A stretch of 64,000 nt of DNA from Polynucleobacter sp. AP-Capit-er-40B-B4 (GCF_018882245.1 NZ_JACVOV010000002.1:496001-560000), one strand, 5' to 3'; shown: positions 8,588-18,567, numbered from the stretch's first letter. Made by a program: numbers and translations. Notes: generated from the letters alone by a model not told the origin.

Positions 8588-9408
8588 TGCGGACAAAAGT
8601 AAGTGGAGCGCTGGCCCTGCACTATCTGGCTGATGGGTGTCTTGCATACCTTGCATGGCAGCCCCTTGCGATCATAGACTTTGGTTTGAACCATGAAATG
8701 TCCTGGGTCGCCATCACTATTCACAAAATCTTTTAGCGAGCTACCGCCGGCATCAATGGCTTTTTTCAGTATTAATCTGACAGCCGTTGCAAGACGAGAA
8801 CATTGTGGTCGAGTTAATTTTCCTGCTGCCTTGGCTGGATGAATACCCGCCTCAAATAAGCTTTCAGAGCAATAAATATTGCCGACACCGACAACTGCTT
8901 GGCCCGCCAATAGAAATTGTTTAACTGCAACACTACGCTTACGCGAAGATTGATACAAAATCTCTGCACCCAACTCTCCAGAAAACTCTGGAGAAAACGG
9001 TTCTACCCCCAGCTTTTGCAAAAGCGCAAATTTTTCAATGGGGCCCTTAGATTTGGGATGCCACAAAACAGCGCCAAATTTTCTGGGATCATGCAATCGC
9101 AAACTCAACTTACCAAATTCCAGTGTTACTCGATCATGGGTCTTAAGAGAGTCTGAACTTGGAAGTACCCGCAAGGTTCCCGTCATCCCTAAGTGAATGA
9201 GTAAGTAACCGGTATCCATTTCCAATAGGAGGTACTTGCCGCGACGCTCTATGGTGCTGACCTTTTGCCCAGGCAAGGATTTGCTCAGACTGACCGGGAC
9301 AGGCCAACGCAAGCGCCCATCGATGATTTTGACGGCGGTGACTTTGCGTCCCTCAAGATGGGGCGCAATTCCTAATCGTGTGACCTCTACTTCTGGAAGT
9401 TCTGGCAT
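8572..9408 (-). CDS. mutM: Formamidopyrimidine-DNA glycosylase MutM (Fpg)
   Basis: Excises 8-oxoguanine and formamidopyrimidines. The mature N-terminus is PELPEVE, with the catalytic Pro directly after Met and Glu next to it. The 278 residues end in the zinc finger C-X2-C...C-X2-C (CKVC and CPQC, about 249-275). It overlaps the following mutY, so the two partners of the GO repair system form an operon. It diverges from the TPR-LolB gene, with about 35 bp between start codons. Confidence 0.96.
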   Translation of the reverse strand: MPELPEVEVTRLGIAPHLEGRKVTAVKIIDGRLRWPVPVSLSKSLPGQKVSTIERRGKYLLLEMDTGYLLIHLGMTGTLRVLPSSDSLKTHDRVTLEFGKLSLRLHDPRKFGAVLWHPKSKGPIEKFALLQKLGVEPFSPEFSGELGAEILYQSSRKRSVAVKQFLLAGQAVVGVGNIYCSESLFEAGIHPAKAAGKLTRPQCSRLATAVRLILKKAIDAGGSSLKDFVNSDGDPGHFMVQTKVYDRKGLPCKVCKTPISQIVQGQRSTYFCPQCQKR

Positions 9409-9443
9409 AAATGGATTGTAGATTCGCGGATTAGAATGTGCTT

Positions 9444-10928
9444 ATGAGTAAATTTGTACTAAAACCTCTAATACAGGGTTTATTCCTGGCGGCCTTGACT
9501 GGAGCCATATCACACGCCCACGCGCAACCACAGGCAAATGGATTACAAACGGGTGAAGCAATCTTTGAGGTGCTTGCCTCTGAAATTGCCCTCCAACGTG
9601 GCGAGGCTGGCTTGGCCTACAACACCTATTTAGAGATGGCGCGCCAATACAAAGATCCTAGGCTAGCCCAAAGGGCCATGGAAATAGCCATTGCAGGTGG
9701 CTCGCCAGAATTAGCCATGCAAGCCGCCAAGACTTGGGATGAGCTATCTCCGGCCTCAGATTCAAAACCGAAAGAAGTCTTAGTGACCCTGTTGATTCTG
9801 AGCAATCGCTGGTCTGATGCAATTAAGCCAGCCATCGCCTTACTACGACAACAAACTCCGGCACAGCAAGAAAATACTCTTTTGCAATTACAGGCGTTGC
9901 TTGCTAAGGCCAAAGATGAATCAGATGCGCTGCGTGCGTTTTACGAAATCGCGTCCACCGTCAAAATTACACCCAAAGATCCTGGCTTGCTATACACCTA
10001 TGCAATGTCTGCCGAAAAAGTCGGCCGCATCGATGTCATGGAAAAAACCTTGCGCGATATTTTGCGCAAATACCCAAATGATGTGAACTCTTTAAATGCT
10101 CTCGGCTACTCCCTGGCCGATCGAAATGTACAGTTGCCAGAAGCCTTTGCATTAATCAGTAAAGCGCATCAACTATCACCAAAAGACAGTTTCATTTTGG
10201 ATAGCTTAGGTTGGGTGAATTTTCGTCTTGGAAAAAACGCTCTCGCCTTAGAGCAACTTCAACAAGCATTTGCCATGAAACCAGAAGCAGATATCGCTGC
10301 CCATATTGGAGAGGTTTTGTGGGTCATGAATCGCCAGAACGAAGCAGAAGCAATCTGGCGACAAGGCCAGAAGTTGGATGCCAATAATCCAACTCTCAAG
10401 GAAACACTCAAGCGCTTTAAGCCCGATTGGACCAGAGATGATCAGACAGCTAAGGGCTCTTGGGATGGTCGCTTTGCAGTCAAAGTCATTGGCTTAACTG
10501 AGTCGCAAAACCAAGGTGGCTCAGGCGGATTTACCTTAACTCAGGAAGCGTTAAAAGATGTACTAGAAATACGCAATCCCATGGGTGGATCAATTGCAAA
10601 AATTACCATCACGCCAGGTGAAGCAACATTAGAGAGTGATGGCAAGGTAGTAACAGCAATAGACGCTGACACCTTAGTTCAAAATACTTTGGGACTACCT
10701 CTACCAGCAAGAGGTCTATCCAACTGGTTAAGAGGCGAAGTACGTGCCGGTAGTGAAGCGAGTGTTGATAGAAATGCTAAGGGACAAGTGAACAAAATTA
10801 GTCAGGATGGCTGGGACTTAGTCTACACATGGAGCAACACCGGTCGCCTAGAGAAGCTGACCATGACACGCAGCTCGAATATTGGTTCGATTGATATTCG
10901 TCTTGTGTTTGACCGGCCAAATGATTAA
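9444..10928 (+). CDS. TPR-repeat protein fused to a LolB-like outer-membrane lipoprotein insertion domain
   Basis: Using the ATG at 9444 (an in-frame GTG lies at 9438), the product is 494 residues. It begins with a secretion signal ending near SHAHAQPQ and has no lipobox cysteine. Residues about 45-340 are helical repeats of TPR type (for example VNSLNALGYSLADRN and FILDSLGWVNFRLGK). Residues about 345-494 look like LolB: GRFAVKV, VLEIRNPMGGSIAKI, a DADTLVQNTLGLPLPA stretch and SNWLRGE. In related genomes a TPR gene and a separate lolB sit together directly before ispE; here one open frame covers both with no stop between. LolB inserts lipoproteins into the outer membrane, so this is the likely role of the C-terminal half. 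The TPR role is unknown. Confidence 0.82.
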   Translation: MSKFVLKPLIQGLFLAALTGAISHAHAQPQANGLQTGEAIFEVLASEIALQRGEAGLAYNTYLEMARQYKDPRLAQRAMEIAIAGGSPELAMQAAKTWDELSPASDSKPKEVLVTLLILSNRWSDAIKPAIALLRQQTPAQQENTLLQLQALLAKAKDESDALRAFYEIASTVKITPKDPGLLYTYAMSAEKVGRIDVMEKTLRDILRKYPNDVNSLNALGYSLADRNVQLPEAFALISKAHQLSPKDSFILDSLGWVNFRLGKNALALEQLQQAFAMKPEADIAAHIGEVLWVMNRQNEAEAIWRQGQKLDANNPTLKETLKRFKPDWTRDDQTAKGSWDGRFAVKVIGLTESQNQGGSGGFTLTQEALKDVLEIRNPMGGSIAKITITPGEATLESDGKVVTAIDADTLVQNTLGLPLPARGLSNWLRGEVRAGSEASVDRNAKGQVNKISQDGWDLVYTWSNTGRLEKLTMTRSSNIGSIDIRLVFDRPND

Positions 10929-10942
10929 GTAAGACAAACATA

Positions 10943-11818
10943 GTGAGTCTTGATTCTTTATCTCTTCGCTCGCCAGCTAAGCTCAATCTTTTTTTGCACA
11001 TTGTTGGACGCAGAGAAGATGGCTATCACCTCCTTCAATCCGTCTTTCAACTCATCGACTGGTGTGACACACTGCACTTAAAACGTATTCCTGAAAATGA
11101 AGTACGCCGAGTAAACCCCATTCCCGGAGTGCTGCCCGAACAAGATTTAGTAGTGCGCGCTGCAAACTTGTTGAAAGACTTTTGCAAGCTTGCAGCTGGA
11201 GTTGAAATTGATCTGCAAAAAGAAATTCCGATGGGCGCGGGAATGGGTGGCGGATCCTCTGATGCAGCAAGCACATTGGTTGGCCTCAATGCCCTTTGGA
11301 ATCTCAATCTCTCTACAGAAACTCTTTGCAACTTGGGGTTAAAGCTAGGGGCTGATGTCCCATTCTTTATTTTTGGCAAAAATGCCTTTGTTGAAGGTGT
11401 TGGGGAGAAAATTCAGGAAATTTCCCTTGAAACACCTCATTTTCTGGTCATCTTTCCAAATAAGGGGATTGCAACTGCTAGTATTTTTCAAGACCCGGAA
11501 TTGACCCGAGATCACGCTCAGATTACAATTGATGGCTTTCTTGCATCGCCATTGTTGTTTCAATCAAATGATTGTCAGGCTGTAGCGATGCGGATTTGCC
11601 CAGAAGTGAAGCAAGCTTTGGATTGGATTACCCAGGCAGTACCGGGCTCTCAGCCCCGTATGTCCGGATCTGGAAGTAGCGTTTTTGTAGTCTTAGACCC
11701 TAAGACTGACATCGCAAAACTAGAAAATCTGCTTCAAAATCTTCCTAAAGGGTGGGTAGGTCGGGTTGTTCGGGGGCTAAATAAAAATCCCGCTTACAAT
11801 TTGATTTCTTCAGATTGA
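10943..11818 (+). CDS. ispE: 4-(cytidine 5'-diphospho)-2-C-methyl-D-erythritol kinase IspE
   Basis: The GHMP kinase of the MEP isoprenoid pathway. The 291-residue product starts at a GTG (10943) 14 bp after the LolB fusion gene, and has SPAKLNLFLHIVGRREDGYH at the N-terminus, the ATP loop PMGAGMGGGSSDAAS and the C-terminal GSGSSVFV motif. It is followed after 5 bp by tRNA-Gln and then prs, the classic betaproteobacterial order. Confidence 0.95.
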   Translation: MSLDSLSLRSPAKLNLFLHIVGRREDGYHLLQSVFQLIDWCDTLHLKRIPENEVRRVNPIPGVLPEQDLVVRAANLLKDFCKLAAGVEIDLQKEIPMGAGMGGGSSDAASTLVGLNALWNLNLSTETLCNLGLKLGADVPFFIFGKNAFVEGVGEKIQEISLETPHFLVIFPNKGIATASIFQDPELTRDHAQITIDGFLASPLLFQSNDCQAVAMRICPEVKQALDWITQAVPGSQPRMSGSGSSVFVVLDPKTDIAKLENLLQNLPKGWVGRVVRGLNKNPAYNLISSD

Positions 11819-11823
11819 CCTGT

Positions 11824-11900
11824 AGGGGAATCGCCAAGCTGGTTAAGGCACTGGATTTTGATTCCAGCATGCGAAGGTTCGAATCCTTCTTCCCCTGCCA
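11824..11900 (+). tRNA. tRNA-Gln (anticodon TTG)
   Basis: A cloverleaf can be folded by eye: acceptor AGGGGAA pairs with TTCCCCT, the anticodon stem CTGGA/TCCAG encloses the loop TTTTGAT (anticodon TTG), and the T-arm carries GGTTCGAATCC. The discriminator G and an encoded CCA follow (11897-11900). It lies 5 bp after the ispE stop and 54 bp before prs, so it is probably excised from a longer transcript. Confidence 0.95.
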
Positions 11901-11954
11901 AAGACTGTAGAAACGACAAAGAAAACCTTTTGACCCCACAAAACCCTTAAGACT

Positions 11955-12920
11955 ATGTCCTCCATAAACGCAGATTTATTGACTCTTTTCACAGGCAACG
12001 CAAATCCCGTTTTGGCTGAGGCTGTAGCCAAAGAACTCAATCTTCCGATGGGAAAAGCCTTTGTTGGCCGCTTCTCTGATGGAGAGATCCAAGTAGAAAT
12101 TCAAGAAAACGTTCGCGGCAAAAATGTCGTAGTGATCCAATCAACCTGTGCACCTACAAATGACAGCTTGATGGAGCTCATGATCATGATTGATGCCCTG
12201 AAACGAGCATCTGCAAGCCGTATAACCGCAGTGATTCCTTACTTCGGCTATGCCCGTCAGGATCGCCGCCCCCGTTCAGCGCGTGTTGCGATCTCTGCAC
12301 GTATCGTGGCTAACATGCTCCAGTCTGTTGCCGGCATTGAGCGTGTTTTAACAATGGACTTGCATGCCGACCAGATTCAAGGCTTTTTTGATATCCCAGT
12401 AGACAACATCTACGCATCTCCAGTCCTATTGGCTGACCTACAGGCCCAAAAGACCCAGAAAGATCTCATCATTGTGTCTCCAGACATTGGCGGCGTAGTA
12501 CGCGCCCGCGCAATGGCTAAGCAATTAGGCACAGATTTGGCGATTATTGATAAACGCCGCCCTAAGGCGAACGTATCCGAAGTAATGCACCTAATCGGCG
12601 AAGTAGAAGGCCGCCACTGCGTCATCATGGACGACATCATTGATACCGGTGGAACCCTCTGTAAAGCCGCTGAAGCGCTTAAAGAGCGTGGTGCCAAGGG
12701 CGTTACCGCCTACTGTACTCACGCCGTGCTCTCAGGCGGTGCTGTGGCCCGTATTGCAGCTTCTGAGCTAGATGAATTGGTTGTTACTGACACCATTCCC
12801 CTCACTCCTGAGGCCATGAAAGTATCAAAAATTCGCCAATTAAGTGTTGCCCCCATCCTCGCTGAAACCCTTTCCCGCATCAGTAAAGGTGATTCAGTGA
12901 TGTCGATGTTTGCCGAATAA
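11955..12920 (+). CDS. prs: Ribose-phosphate pyrophosphokinase (PRPP synthetase)
   Basis: Makes PRPP from ribose 5-phosphate and ATP. The 321 residues show the family landmarks [12 protein letters not shown], the ATP flap [21 protein letters not shown], and the PRPP-binding loop [17 protein letters not shown]. It starts at ATG 11955 without an obvious Shine-Dalgarno. A strong hairpin follows the stop at 12921. Confidence 0.97.
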   Translation: MSSINADLLTLFTGNANPVLAEAVAKELNLPMGKAFVGRFSDGEIQVEIQENVRGKNVVVIQSTCAPTNDSLMELMIMIDALKRASASRITAVIPYFGYARQDRRPRSARVAISARIVANMLQSVAGIERVLTMDLHADQIQGFFDIPVDNIYASPVLLADLQAQKTQKDLIIVSPDIGGVVRARAMAKQLGTDLAIIDKRRPKANVSEVMHLIGEVEGRHCVIMDDIIDTGGTLCKAAEALKERGAKGVTAYCTHAVLSGGAVARIAASELDELVVTDTIPLTPEAMKVSKIRQLSVAPILAETLSRISKGDSVMSMFAE

Positions 12921-12959
12921 GCCAAAAATCACCGTTTTACCCCGGTTTTTGGCAGTTTT
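12921..12959 (+). terminator. Probable terminator after prs
   Basis: An inverted repeat GCCAAAAA...CCG / CGG...TTTTTGGC (12921-12934 with 12943-12953) follows the prs stop directly and is trailed by AGTTTT. The stem is A/T-rich, so the call is moderate. Confidence 0.55.
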
Positions 12960-12994
12960 AAGCCTTTTGTAGGCAAAAACGTCCTTTCCCACGA

Positions 12995-13000
12995 TATAAT
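12995..13000 (+). promoter_or_regulatory. Putative -10 element for rplY
   Basis: A perfect TATAAT lies 57 bp before the rplY start and after the prs terminator. I do not see a good TTGACA at 16-18 bp upstream, so only the -10 is called. Confidence 0.45.
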
Positions 13001-13056
13001 CGAAGGCTTTTCTGTTTGGTCGCGAACGGAAATTAACCTTAACTAGGGATTTTAAT

Positions 13057-13701
13057 ATGAAAGTTGTAGCCTTTGAAAGAAGCGTACAGGGAACGGGTGC
13101 GAGCCGCCGTCTGCGCAATTCCGGAAAAACTCCAGGAATCGTTTACGGTAGTAAAGATCCAGCCTTGGTCATTGAGTTAGACCACAACGCGTTGTTCCAT
13201 GCTCTCCGTAAAGAAGCATTTCACTCATCCATTTTGGATTTGGAAATTGGTGGCAAGACACAGAAAGTGTTGTTGCGCGATTACCAAATGCATCCATTTA
13301 AGCCATTGGTATTGCACATTGACTTCCAGCGCGTATCCGCGACTGAGAAAGTTCATATGCGCGTTCCATTGCACTTCACAAATGCTGACACTTCAGCTGC
13401 TGTGAAATTGCAAGGTGCTGTTATCAGCCACATCATGACTGAGCTCGAAGTTTCTTGCTTACCAGCAGACTTGCCAGAGTTCATCGAAGTGGACTTGGCG
13501 AAGATTGAAGTTGGTCACGGTATTCATGCTAAAGACATCGCATTGCCAAAAGGCGTTACCTTGGTATTGCATGTTGAGCAAGAGAACCCAGTGCTTGCTA
13601 ACGCACGTATCCCAGCAGTTAAAGCTGCTGAGCCTACCGATGCGCCTGCTGCACCAGCTGCTGCAGCTCCTGCTGCTGAAGCACCAAAGGATAAAGCTTA
13701 A
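13057..13701 (+). CDS. rplY: 50S ribosomal protein L25, CTC form
   Basis: Binds 5S rRNA in the large subunit. The 214-residue product has the L25 domain (about 1-95, [18 protein letters not shown] and [20 protein letters not shown]), a CTC/TL5-type second beta domain (about 96-185), and an Ala/Pro-rich tail after residue 190. An AGGGA ribosome site lies about 10 bp before the ATG. It lies between prs and pth as usual for the class. Confidence 0.96.
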   Translation: MKVVAFERSVQGTGASRRLRNSGKTPGIVYGSKDPALVIELDHNALFHALRKEAFHSSILDLEIGGKTQKVLLRDYQMHPFKPLVLHIDFQRVSATEKVHMRVPLHFTNADTSAAVKLQGAVISHIMTELEVSCLPADLPEFIEVDLAKIEVGHGIHAKDIALPKGVTLVLHVEQENPVLANARIPAVKAAEPTDAPAAPAAAAPAAEAPKDKA

Positions 13702-13727
13702 TTCACTAGCTAAATCACTTGTAATAG

Positions 13728-13753
13728 AAGGCCTGCGCAAGCGGGCCTTTTTT
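13728..13753 (+). terminator. Rho-independent terminator after rplY
   Basis: AAGGCCTGC - GCAA - GCGGGCCTT forms a nine-pair stem with one T-G pair, followed by TTTTT. It lies 26 bp after the rplY stop. Confidence 0.85.
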
Positions 13754-13812
13754 ATTGCCCTAAGTTTTCATTCTTTTTTGGCGAAATACTTTTATATCTT
13801 TAAACTCTCAAC

Positions 13813-14403
13813 ATGACTAAATTAATTGTTGGCTTAGGCAACCCTGGAGATGAGCATGAAGAAGATCGGCATAACGCTGGCTTCTGGTTTGTCGATGCCT
13901 TAGCAAAACAATTGGGCGTTCGTTTTGAATCAGAGAAACGCTTTCATGGAAAAGTGGCAAAAGCAAAATGGGAAGGCGAAGACCTCTTTCTACTAAAGCC
14001 GAGCACTTACATGAATCTGAGTGGTCAGTCTGTTGGCGCACTATGTCGTTTTCATAAAATGACGCCTGTAGATATTTTGGTGGTTCAAGACGAGCTGGAT
14101 CTCAAACCTGGAACTGCACGCTTAAAACTAGGCGGCGGTACAGGCGGTCATAACGGCTTAAAAGATATTCAGGCGCATTTAAGTACCCCAAATTATTGGC
14201 GCTTACGTCTGGGCATTGGTCACCCTAGAGATGTAGCAGGCGATGGCCGCCCTATGGACGTTGCAGATTATGTATTGCGCAGACCGCAATTAGCCGAGCA
14301 AAAACTTATCGATGCCAGCATTGAAAACGGCTTACAAATTTTGTCACTCTTTTTGAAGGGCGATACCCAAACCGCCATGATGGAGCTGCACTCGAAGGGC
14401 TGA
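13813..14403 (+). CDS. pth: Peptidyl-tRNA hydrolase Pth
   Basis: Recycles peptidyl-tRNA. The 196-residue product starts MTKLIVGLGNPGDEHEEDRHNAGFW, which contains the conserved asparagine and catalytic histidine (H21-H22 region), and later has the KPSTYMNLSG and GGTGGHNGLK motifs. It converges with the ferredoxin gene, leaving 17 bp between the stops. Confidence 0.96.
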   Translation: MTKLIVGLGNPGDEHEEDRHNAGFWFVDALAKQLGVRFESEKRFHGKVAKAKWEGEDLFLLKPSTYMNLSGQSVGALCRFHKMTPVDILVVQDELDLKPGTARLKLGGGTGGHNGLKDIQAHLSTPNYWRLRLGIGHPRDVAGDGRPMDVADYVLRRPQLAEQKLIDASIENGLQILSLFLKGDTQTAMMELHSKG

Positions 14404-14420
14404 CCCTATAAGCCGCCCAG

Positions 14421-14690
<270 letters not shown>

Positions 14691-14712
14691 TTACTCGCCA
14701 AATTTCATTTGA

Positions 14713-15210
14713 TCATTCTTTATTCTGAGCACCAGAAGCAATTTTTTGAACAAGCCATTTTTCCACTGATGGGAAAACAAACTTGCTCACATCACCACCC
14801 ATCGAAGCAATTTCACGCACGAAGGTACCGGAGATGAATTGATATTGATCGGATGGAGTTAAAAACAAAGTTTCAACATCAGGTAATAAATAGCGGTTCA
14901 TGCCTGCCATTTGGAACTCGTACTCGAAATCGGATACTGCGCGCAAACCACGCACAATCACGCGCGCATTATGCTCACGCGCAAAATCTTTCAACAGACC
15001 AGTAAAGCCCACAACCTTGACATTGGGGTAGTGGCCGAGAACTTCCTTGGCAATATCAATGCGCTCTTGCAACGTAAAGAATGGGCGCTTGCTACGGCTA
15101 TCAGCCACACCCACAATGAGCTCTGTGAAAATACTAGATGCGCGACGCACCAAGTCCTCGTGACCACGAGTAAATGGATCAAATGTTCCAGGGTATACGG
15201 CAACAGTCAT
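14713..15210 (-). CDS. coaD: Phosphopantetheine adenylyltransferase CoaD
   Basis: Catalyses the penultimate step of coenzyme A synthesis. The 165-residue product has the nucleotidyltransferase motif [13 protein letters not shown] (the T/HxGH box) and the C-terminal [10 protein letters not shown], a variant of the ISSTxxR loop. It lies between rsmD and the ferredoxin, all on the minus strand. Confidence 0.96.
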   Translation of the reverse strand: MTVAVYPGTFDPFTRGHEDLVRRASSIFTELIVGVADSRSKRPFFTLQERIDIAKEVLGHYPNVKVVGFTGLLKDFAREHNARVIVRGLRAVSDFEYEFQMAGMNRYLLPDVETLFLTPSDQYQFISGTFVREIASMGGDVSKFVFPSVEKWLVQKIASGAQNKE

Positions 15211-15246
15211 AATATTCCTAAGGCTTTATCAGCTACAGGCAAGAGT

Positions 15247-15891
15247 TTAGCCTCTTCCACCTCTAAATAGACAAGCTTTTACCTGTCCAGCCTCTAAGTA
15301 TTTTCCACAATGCCAGTCTGGTAGGAGGGCTTCTATCTCCTCACGTGGACGACTAGACGGAAATTCGACATAAATGCCACCTCCAGAAGCGTCATCACAG
15401 ACCCTTCCAGCTTCAATGACTGCGCGATCCAATAAGCTCGAATCTTGAAATGGTGGATCAATAAAAATGAGATTGCTGGAACAATCCGCTTGTTGCTTTA
15501 AAAACTCCAAGCTATCTCGTTGCAGAATTTCTACAACCCCGGTCGCGGGAGATGACTGCAATAAAGCAAAGTTACTGTTTAAATTTGCATGGGCCTTCTT
15601 ATCCTTCTCCAGCAAGATCACTAATTGGGCTCCTCTGGAGGCAGCCTCAAAACCCAAAGCGCCAGTACCGGCAAAAAGATCTAAGCAACGTAAGCCCGAT
15701 AAATCCTGACCCAACCAATTAAATAGGGTCTCTCGGATTCGGTCCGTTGTGGGACGCAGGCCCGGCAAATCTAAAACCGTTAGCAAACGACTTCTCCAGT
15801 TGCCCCCAATGATTCGAACCTTCTTGGGTGGTTCAGTCTTCAGAGGCTTATTCGCATTATTGGTCTTATTTATTTTTTGCTCCCAATACAA
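15247..15891 (-). CDS. rsmD: 16S rRNA (guanine(966)-N(2))-methyltransferase RsmD
   Basis: A SAM-dependent RNA methyltransferase. Markers are VRIIGGNWRSR, LRPTTDRIRETLFNWLG, the SAM loop CLDLFAGTGALGFEAASRGA and the catalytic NPPY-type motif FIDPPFQDS. The start is uncertain: the only in-frame start upstream of the conserved region is TTG 15891, which overlaps the preceding M16 gene by 26 bp and gives 214 residues. It is upstream of coaD in the same run and near ftsY, its usual neighbour. Confidence 0.93.
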   Translation of the reverse strand: MYWEQKINKTNNANKPLKTEPPKKVRIIGGNWRSRLLTVLDLPGLRPTTDRIRETLFNWLGQDLSGLRCLDLFAGTGALGFEAASRGAQLVILLEKDKKAHANLNSNFALLQSSPATGVVEILQRDSLEFLKQQADCSSNLIFIDPPFQDSSLLDRAVIEAGRVCDDASGGGIYVEFPSSRPREEIEALLPDWHCGKYLEAGQVKACLFRGGRG

Positions 15892-17206
15892 CTATCTTCA
15901 TGCGATCCATTGCTAGATACTTTTGGAATGCAGCTTTGACTTGCTCCAATGTCACTGCGTCAACTTGCTTGGTCCAAACATCCATAGTGTCGAGAGGCAA
16001 ATCATTCCAGGCAATAGAAGAAACGTTATCTAATAATTTGCGATTGTTATCAATGCGCAGCGGGTAACCATTGATTAGGTTTGATTTAGCGGCCTCGAGT
16101 TCCGATGGTGTAGGGCCATCCGCAATAAATTGAGCGATCGTTGTGCTCATCACATCTAAGGCTAGCGTGGCTTGATCATTCTTGGTTTGTAGGCCAGCTT
16201 GAAAAATACCATTTTCTTTTCCAGGGGCAAAGTAACTAAATACGCTATAAGCCAAGCCACGTTTCTCGCGCACTTCAGACATTAGGCGAGATACAAAACC
16301 GCCACCACCCAAGATGTAGTTACCAACAAGCAATGGGAAGTAATCTGGATTGTTGCGCGCCACAGCCGTCATTCCCATGGCAATATGAGCCTGCTGGGAA
16401 TCAAACGGAATTTGAATCTCCCGTTGGGCCAATGCTTCAATTGGGGAACGCTGGAGATCAGGCAACTTCGCAATCGGTTGACCTGACTGAGGAATCTGCT
16501 TTAACAAGGCCTGAACGATTTCATTTGCCTGTGCACGGTCTACATCGCCAACAATACTCACGATCATACGATCGCCACGGTAAAACTGTTTATGAAATTG
16601 TTTGAGATCATTTACGCTTACAGCACTAACTGACTGTACCGATGGTGAGTCTGCTAAAGGATAGTTTCCATAAACTGACTTTTTAAAACGTCGCTCTAAA
16701 ACAAATTCTGGCTTTGTTTCAGCTTCGCGCAAACTCGTGATTGTTCTTTGCTTCTCACGCTCAACTATTTTTGGATCATAGGTTGGTGCACTCAACATGG
16801 CTGCAGCTAATTGCACCGCCCTGTCGCGCAAGTCTTTTCTACTGAGGCTGCGAATACGCAGGATTGCCCTTTCACCCCCTACCGATAAACCAATATTGGC
16901 ACCTAAATCGGCAATTTCATCGGCAATTTGAGCTTCTGTTAATGGACCCTTATCGCCCCTAGCGCCATAATTCATAAGGCCTGCAACCATGTCAGCCACG
17001 CCGCTTTTACCAGAAGGGTCATAGCGGTCACCTGCATCAATACTGACCTCAATATCGACCATAGGCAACGCTTTGGTCTGGACTAAATAAGCTTGGGCGC
17101 CCTTAAAGGAATCCAATTTCTCAATCGGCAGTATTGCGTAAGCATTGCTCAGCAAACCAAAACTCATTAGACAAGCTGAAATTATTCTGAAGAAGGTATT
17201 CATCAT
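15866..17206 (-). CDS. M16-family zinc peptidase-like protein, inactive partner
   Basis: 446 residues with a signal peptide (cleavage near AYAILP) and the two-lobed M16 fold. The usual HxxEH zinc motif is missing at the expected place (SGVADMVAGLMNYG replaces it), while the C-terminal R/Y pair region RGLAYSVFSYF is kept. This pattern is that of the non-catalytic beta subunit of two-subunit M16B processing peptidases. It overlaps its active partner upstream by 4 bp. The substrate is unknown. Confidence 0.88.
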   Translation of the reverse strand: MMNTFFRIISACLMSFGLLSNAYAILPIEKLDSFKGAQAYLVQTKALPMVDIEVSIDAGDRYDPSGKSGVADMVAGLMNYGARGDKGPLTEAQIADEIADLGANIGLSVGGERAILRIRSLSRKDLRDRAVQLAAAMLSAPTYDPKIVEREKQRTITSLREAETKPEFVLERRFKKSVYGNYPLADSPSVQSVSAVSVNDLKQFHKQFYRGDRMIVSIVGDVDRAQANEIVQALLKQIPQSGQPIAKLPDLQRSPIEALAQREIQIPFDSQQAHIAMGMTAVARNNPDYFPLLVGNYILGGGGFVSRLMSEVREKRGLAYSVFSYFAPGKENGIFQAGLQTKNDQATLALDVMSTTIAQFIADGPTPSELEAAKSNLINGYPLRIDNNRKLLDNVSSIAWNDLPLDTMDVWTKQVDAVTLEQVKAAFQKYLAMDRMKIVVLGAKNK

Positions 17207-18567
17207 TTACCCTCCTTATCAGCAGTTTTACGAGTCTGTGGATCCAAAACAGCAATCGTCAAACCCTCATCAACCAAATATTTTTTTGCAACTGCTTGGA
17301 CTTGTTCTGGAGTAATGGTCTGCATTTTCTCCAACATATAGTTAATGTCTTTCCAAGAAAATCCCGCCATCTCGGTAGAGCCGATTTCCATTGCCTGACC
17401 AAAAATGGAATCACGCTTATAAATTTGGTCTGACAAAATACGCACCTTAATTCTTTTGAGCTCAGACTCTAATATTCCTTTTTGCTTTACCTCTTCAAGC
17501 GCCTTCCGAATACTTGCCTGAGCCTGCTCAACCATCTTACCTTTGGCCATCGTTGCGCCAATTAAAAATAACTCTGGTCCGCGAGAGATCATGTCGTAAC
17601 CCACACCAACATCATTCACCACTTTTTCTTGCTTAACGAGAGTACGATTTAGACGGGCATTGTCATAACCATCCAGAACAGCTGTCAGCAGCTCTAATGC
17701 ATATGGCTCAACATCATCAAGCTTCCCAGGCTCAAGGCGAGGCACCTTCCAGGCCATAGCTAGTTGAGCGTTATCCGCCGGCGCTTTTACCTGAACCTGC
17801 TTAACCCCTTTTTGAGGCGGCTCAATTTGAGGTTTACGAACTGGCAATTCATGAGCAGCAGCAGCTCCGTAATATTTCTCCACCATGGCCAGAACTTGTT
17901 TTGCATCCACATCACCAGCCACTACCACGGTTGCATTGTTTGGCGCGTACCAGCTGCGATACCAATCTCGTGCATCTACTGGCTTCATATTTTGTAAATC
18001 ATTCATCCAACCAATCACAGGATGACGATATGGAGAGCTCATGTAAGCAGTTGCCATCAGCGATTCATTGAGCAAACTGCTTGGGTTATCCTCAGTGCGC
18101 AAGCGGCGCTCTTCCATGACAACTTGAATTTCTTTTAAAAACTCTGCGTCATCAAAATTCAAATTAGACATACGATCAGCCTCAAGCTTGATCACGTTTT
18201 CTAGCTTTGATTTTTCAACTTGCTGAAAATATGCGGTGTAGTCACGGGAAGTAAAGGCATTTTCGCGCCCACCTACAGCCGCTACTAAACGTGAAAACTC
18301 TCCAGACTTCACCTTATGGGTGCCTTTAAACATCATGTGCTCTAGAACGTGAGCAACGCCGGTCTTGCCATTGACCTCATCCATCGAGCCAGCGCGATAC
18401 CAGACCATATGAGCAACCGTTGGCGCGCGATGGTCTTCTCTGACGATCAATTTCAGGCCATTATTTAGCTGATATTCATACGTATCAGTAGGTTGAGCAC
18501 CAGCAGCCCAACCAATTTGAGTAAATAAGATGAATGCAAAGGAAATTCGAAGTAAATTGGAAAGCAT
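17203..18567 (-). CDS. M16-family zinc peptidase, catalytic partner
   Basis: 454 residues with an N-terminal signal (about 1-22). The inverted zinc motif HVLEH is at residues 73-77, with the downstream glutamate in KLEADRMSNLNF. It is the active half of an M16B pair with the overlapping downstream gene. Both are predicted to act in the periplasm. It is divergent from ftsY, with 63 bp between starts. Confidence 0.92.
   Translation of the reverse strand: MLSNLLRISFAFILFTQIGWAAGAQPTDTYEYQLNNGLKLIVREDHRAPTVAHMVWYRAGSMDEVNGKTGVAHVLEHMMFKGTHKVKSGEFSRLVAAVGGRENAFTSRDYTAYFQQVEKSKLENVIKLEADRMSNLNFDDAEFLKEIQVVMEERRLRTEDNPSSLLNESLMATAYMSSPYRHPVIGWMNDLQNMKPVDARDWYRSWYAPNNATVVVAGDVDAKQVLAMVEKYYGAAAAHELPVRKPQIEPPQKGVKQVQVKAPADNAQLAMAWKVPRLEPGKLDDVEPYALELLTAVLDGYDNARLNRTLVKQEKVVNDVGVGYDMISRGPELFLIGATMAKGKMVEQAQASIRKALEEVKQKGILESELKRIKVRILSDQIYKRDSIFGQAMEIGSTEMAGFSWKDINYMLEKMQTITPEQVQAVAKKYLVDEGLTIAVLDPQTRKTADKEGK

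Noticed and set aside
11770..11823. A promoter for tRNA-Gln within the end of ispE (TACAAT near 11796)
   Set aside because: No -35 lies at 16-18 bp; the best TTG is 23 bp away.
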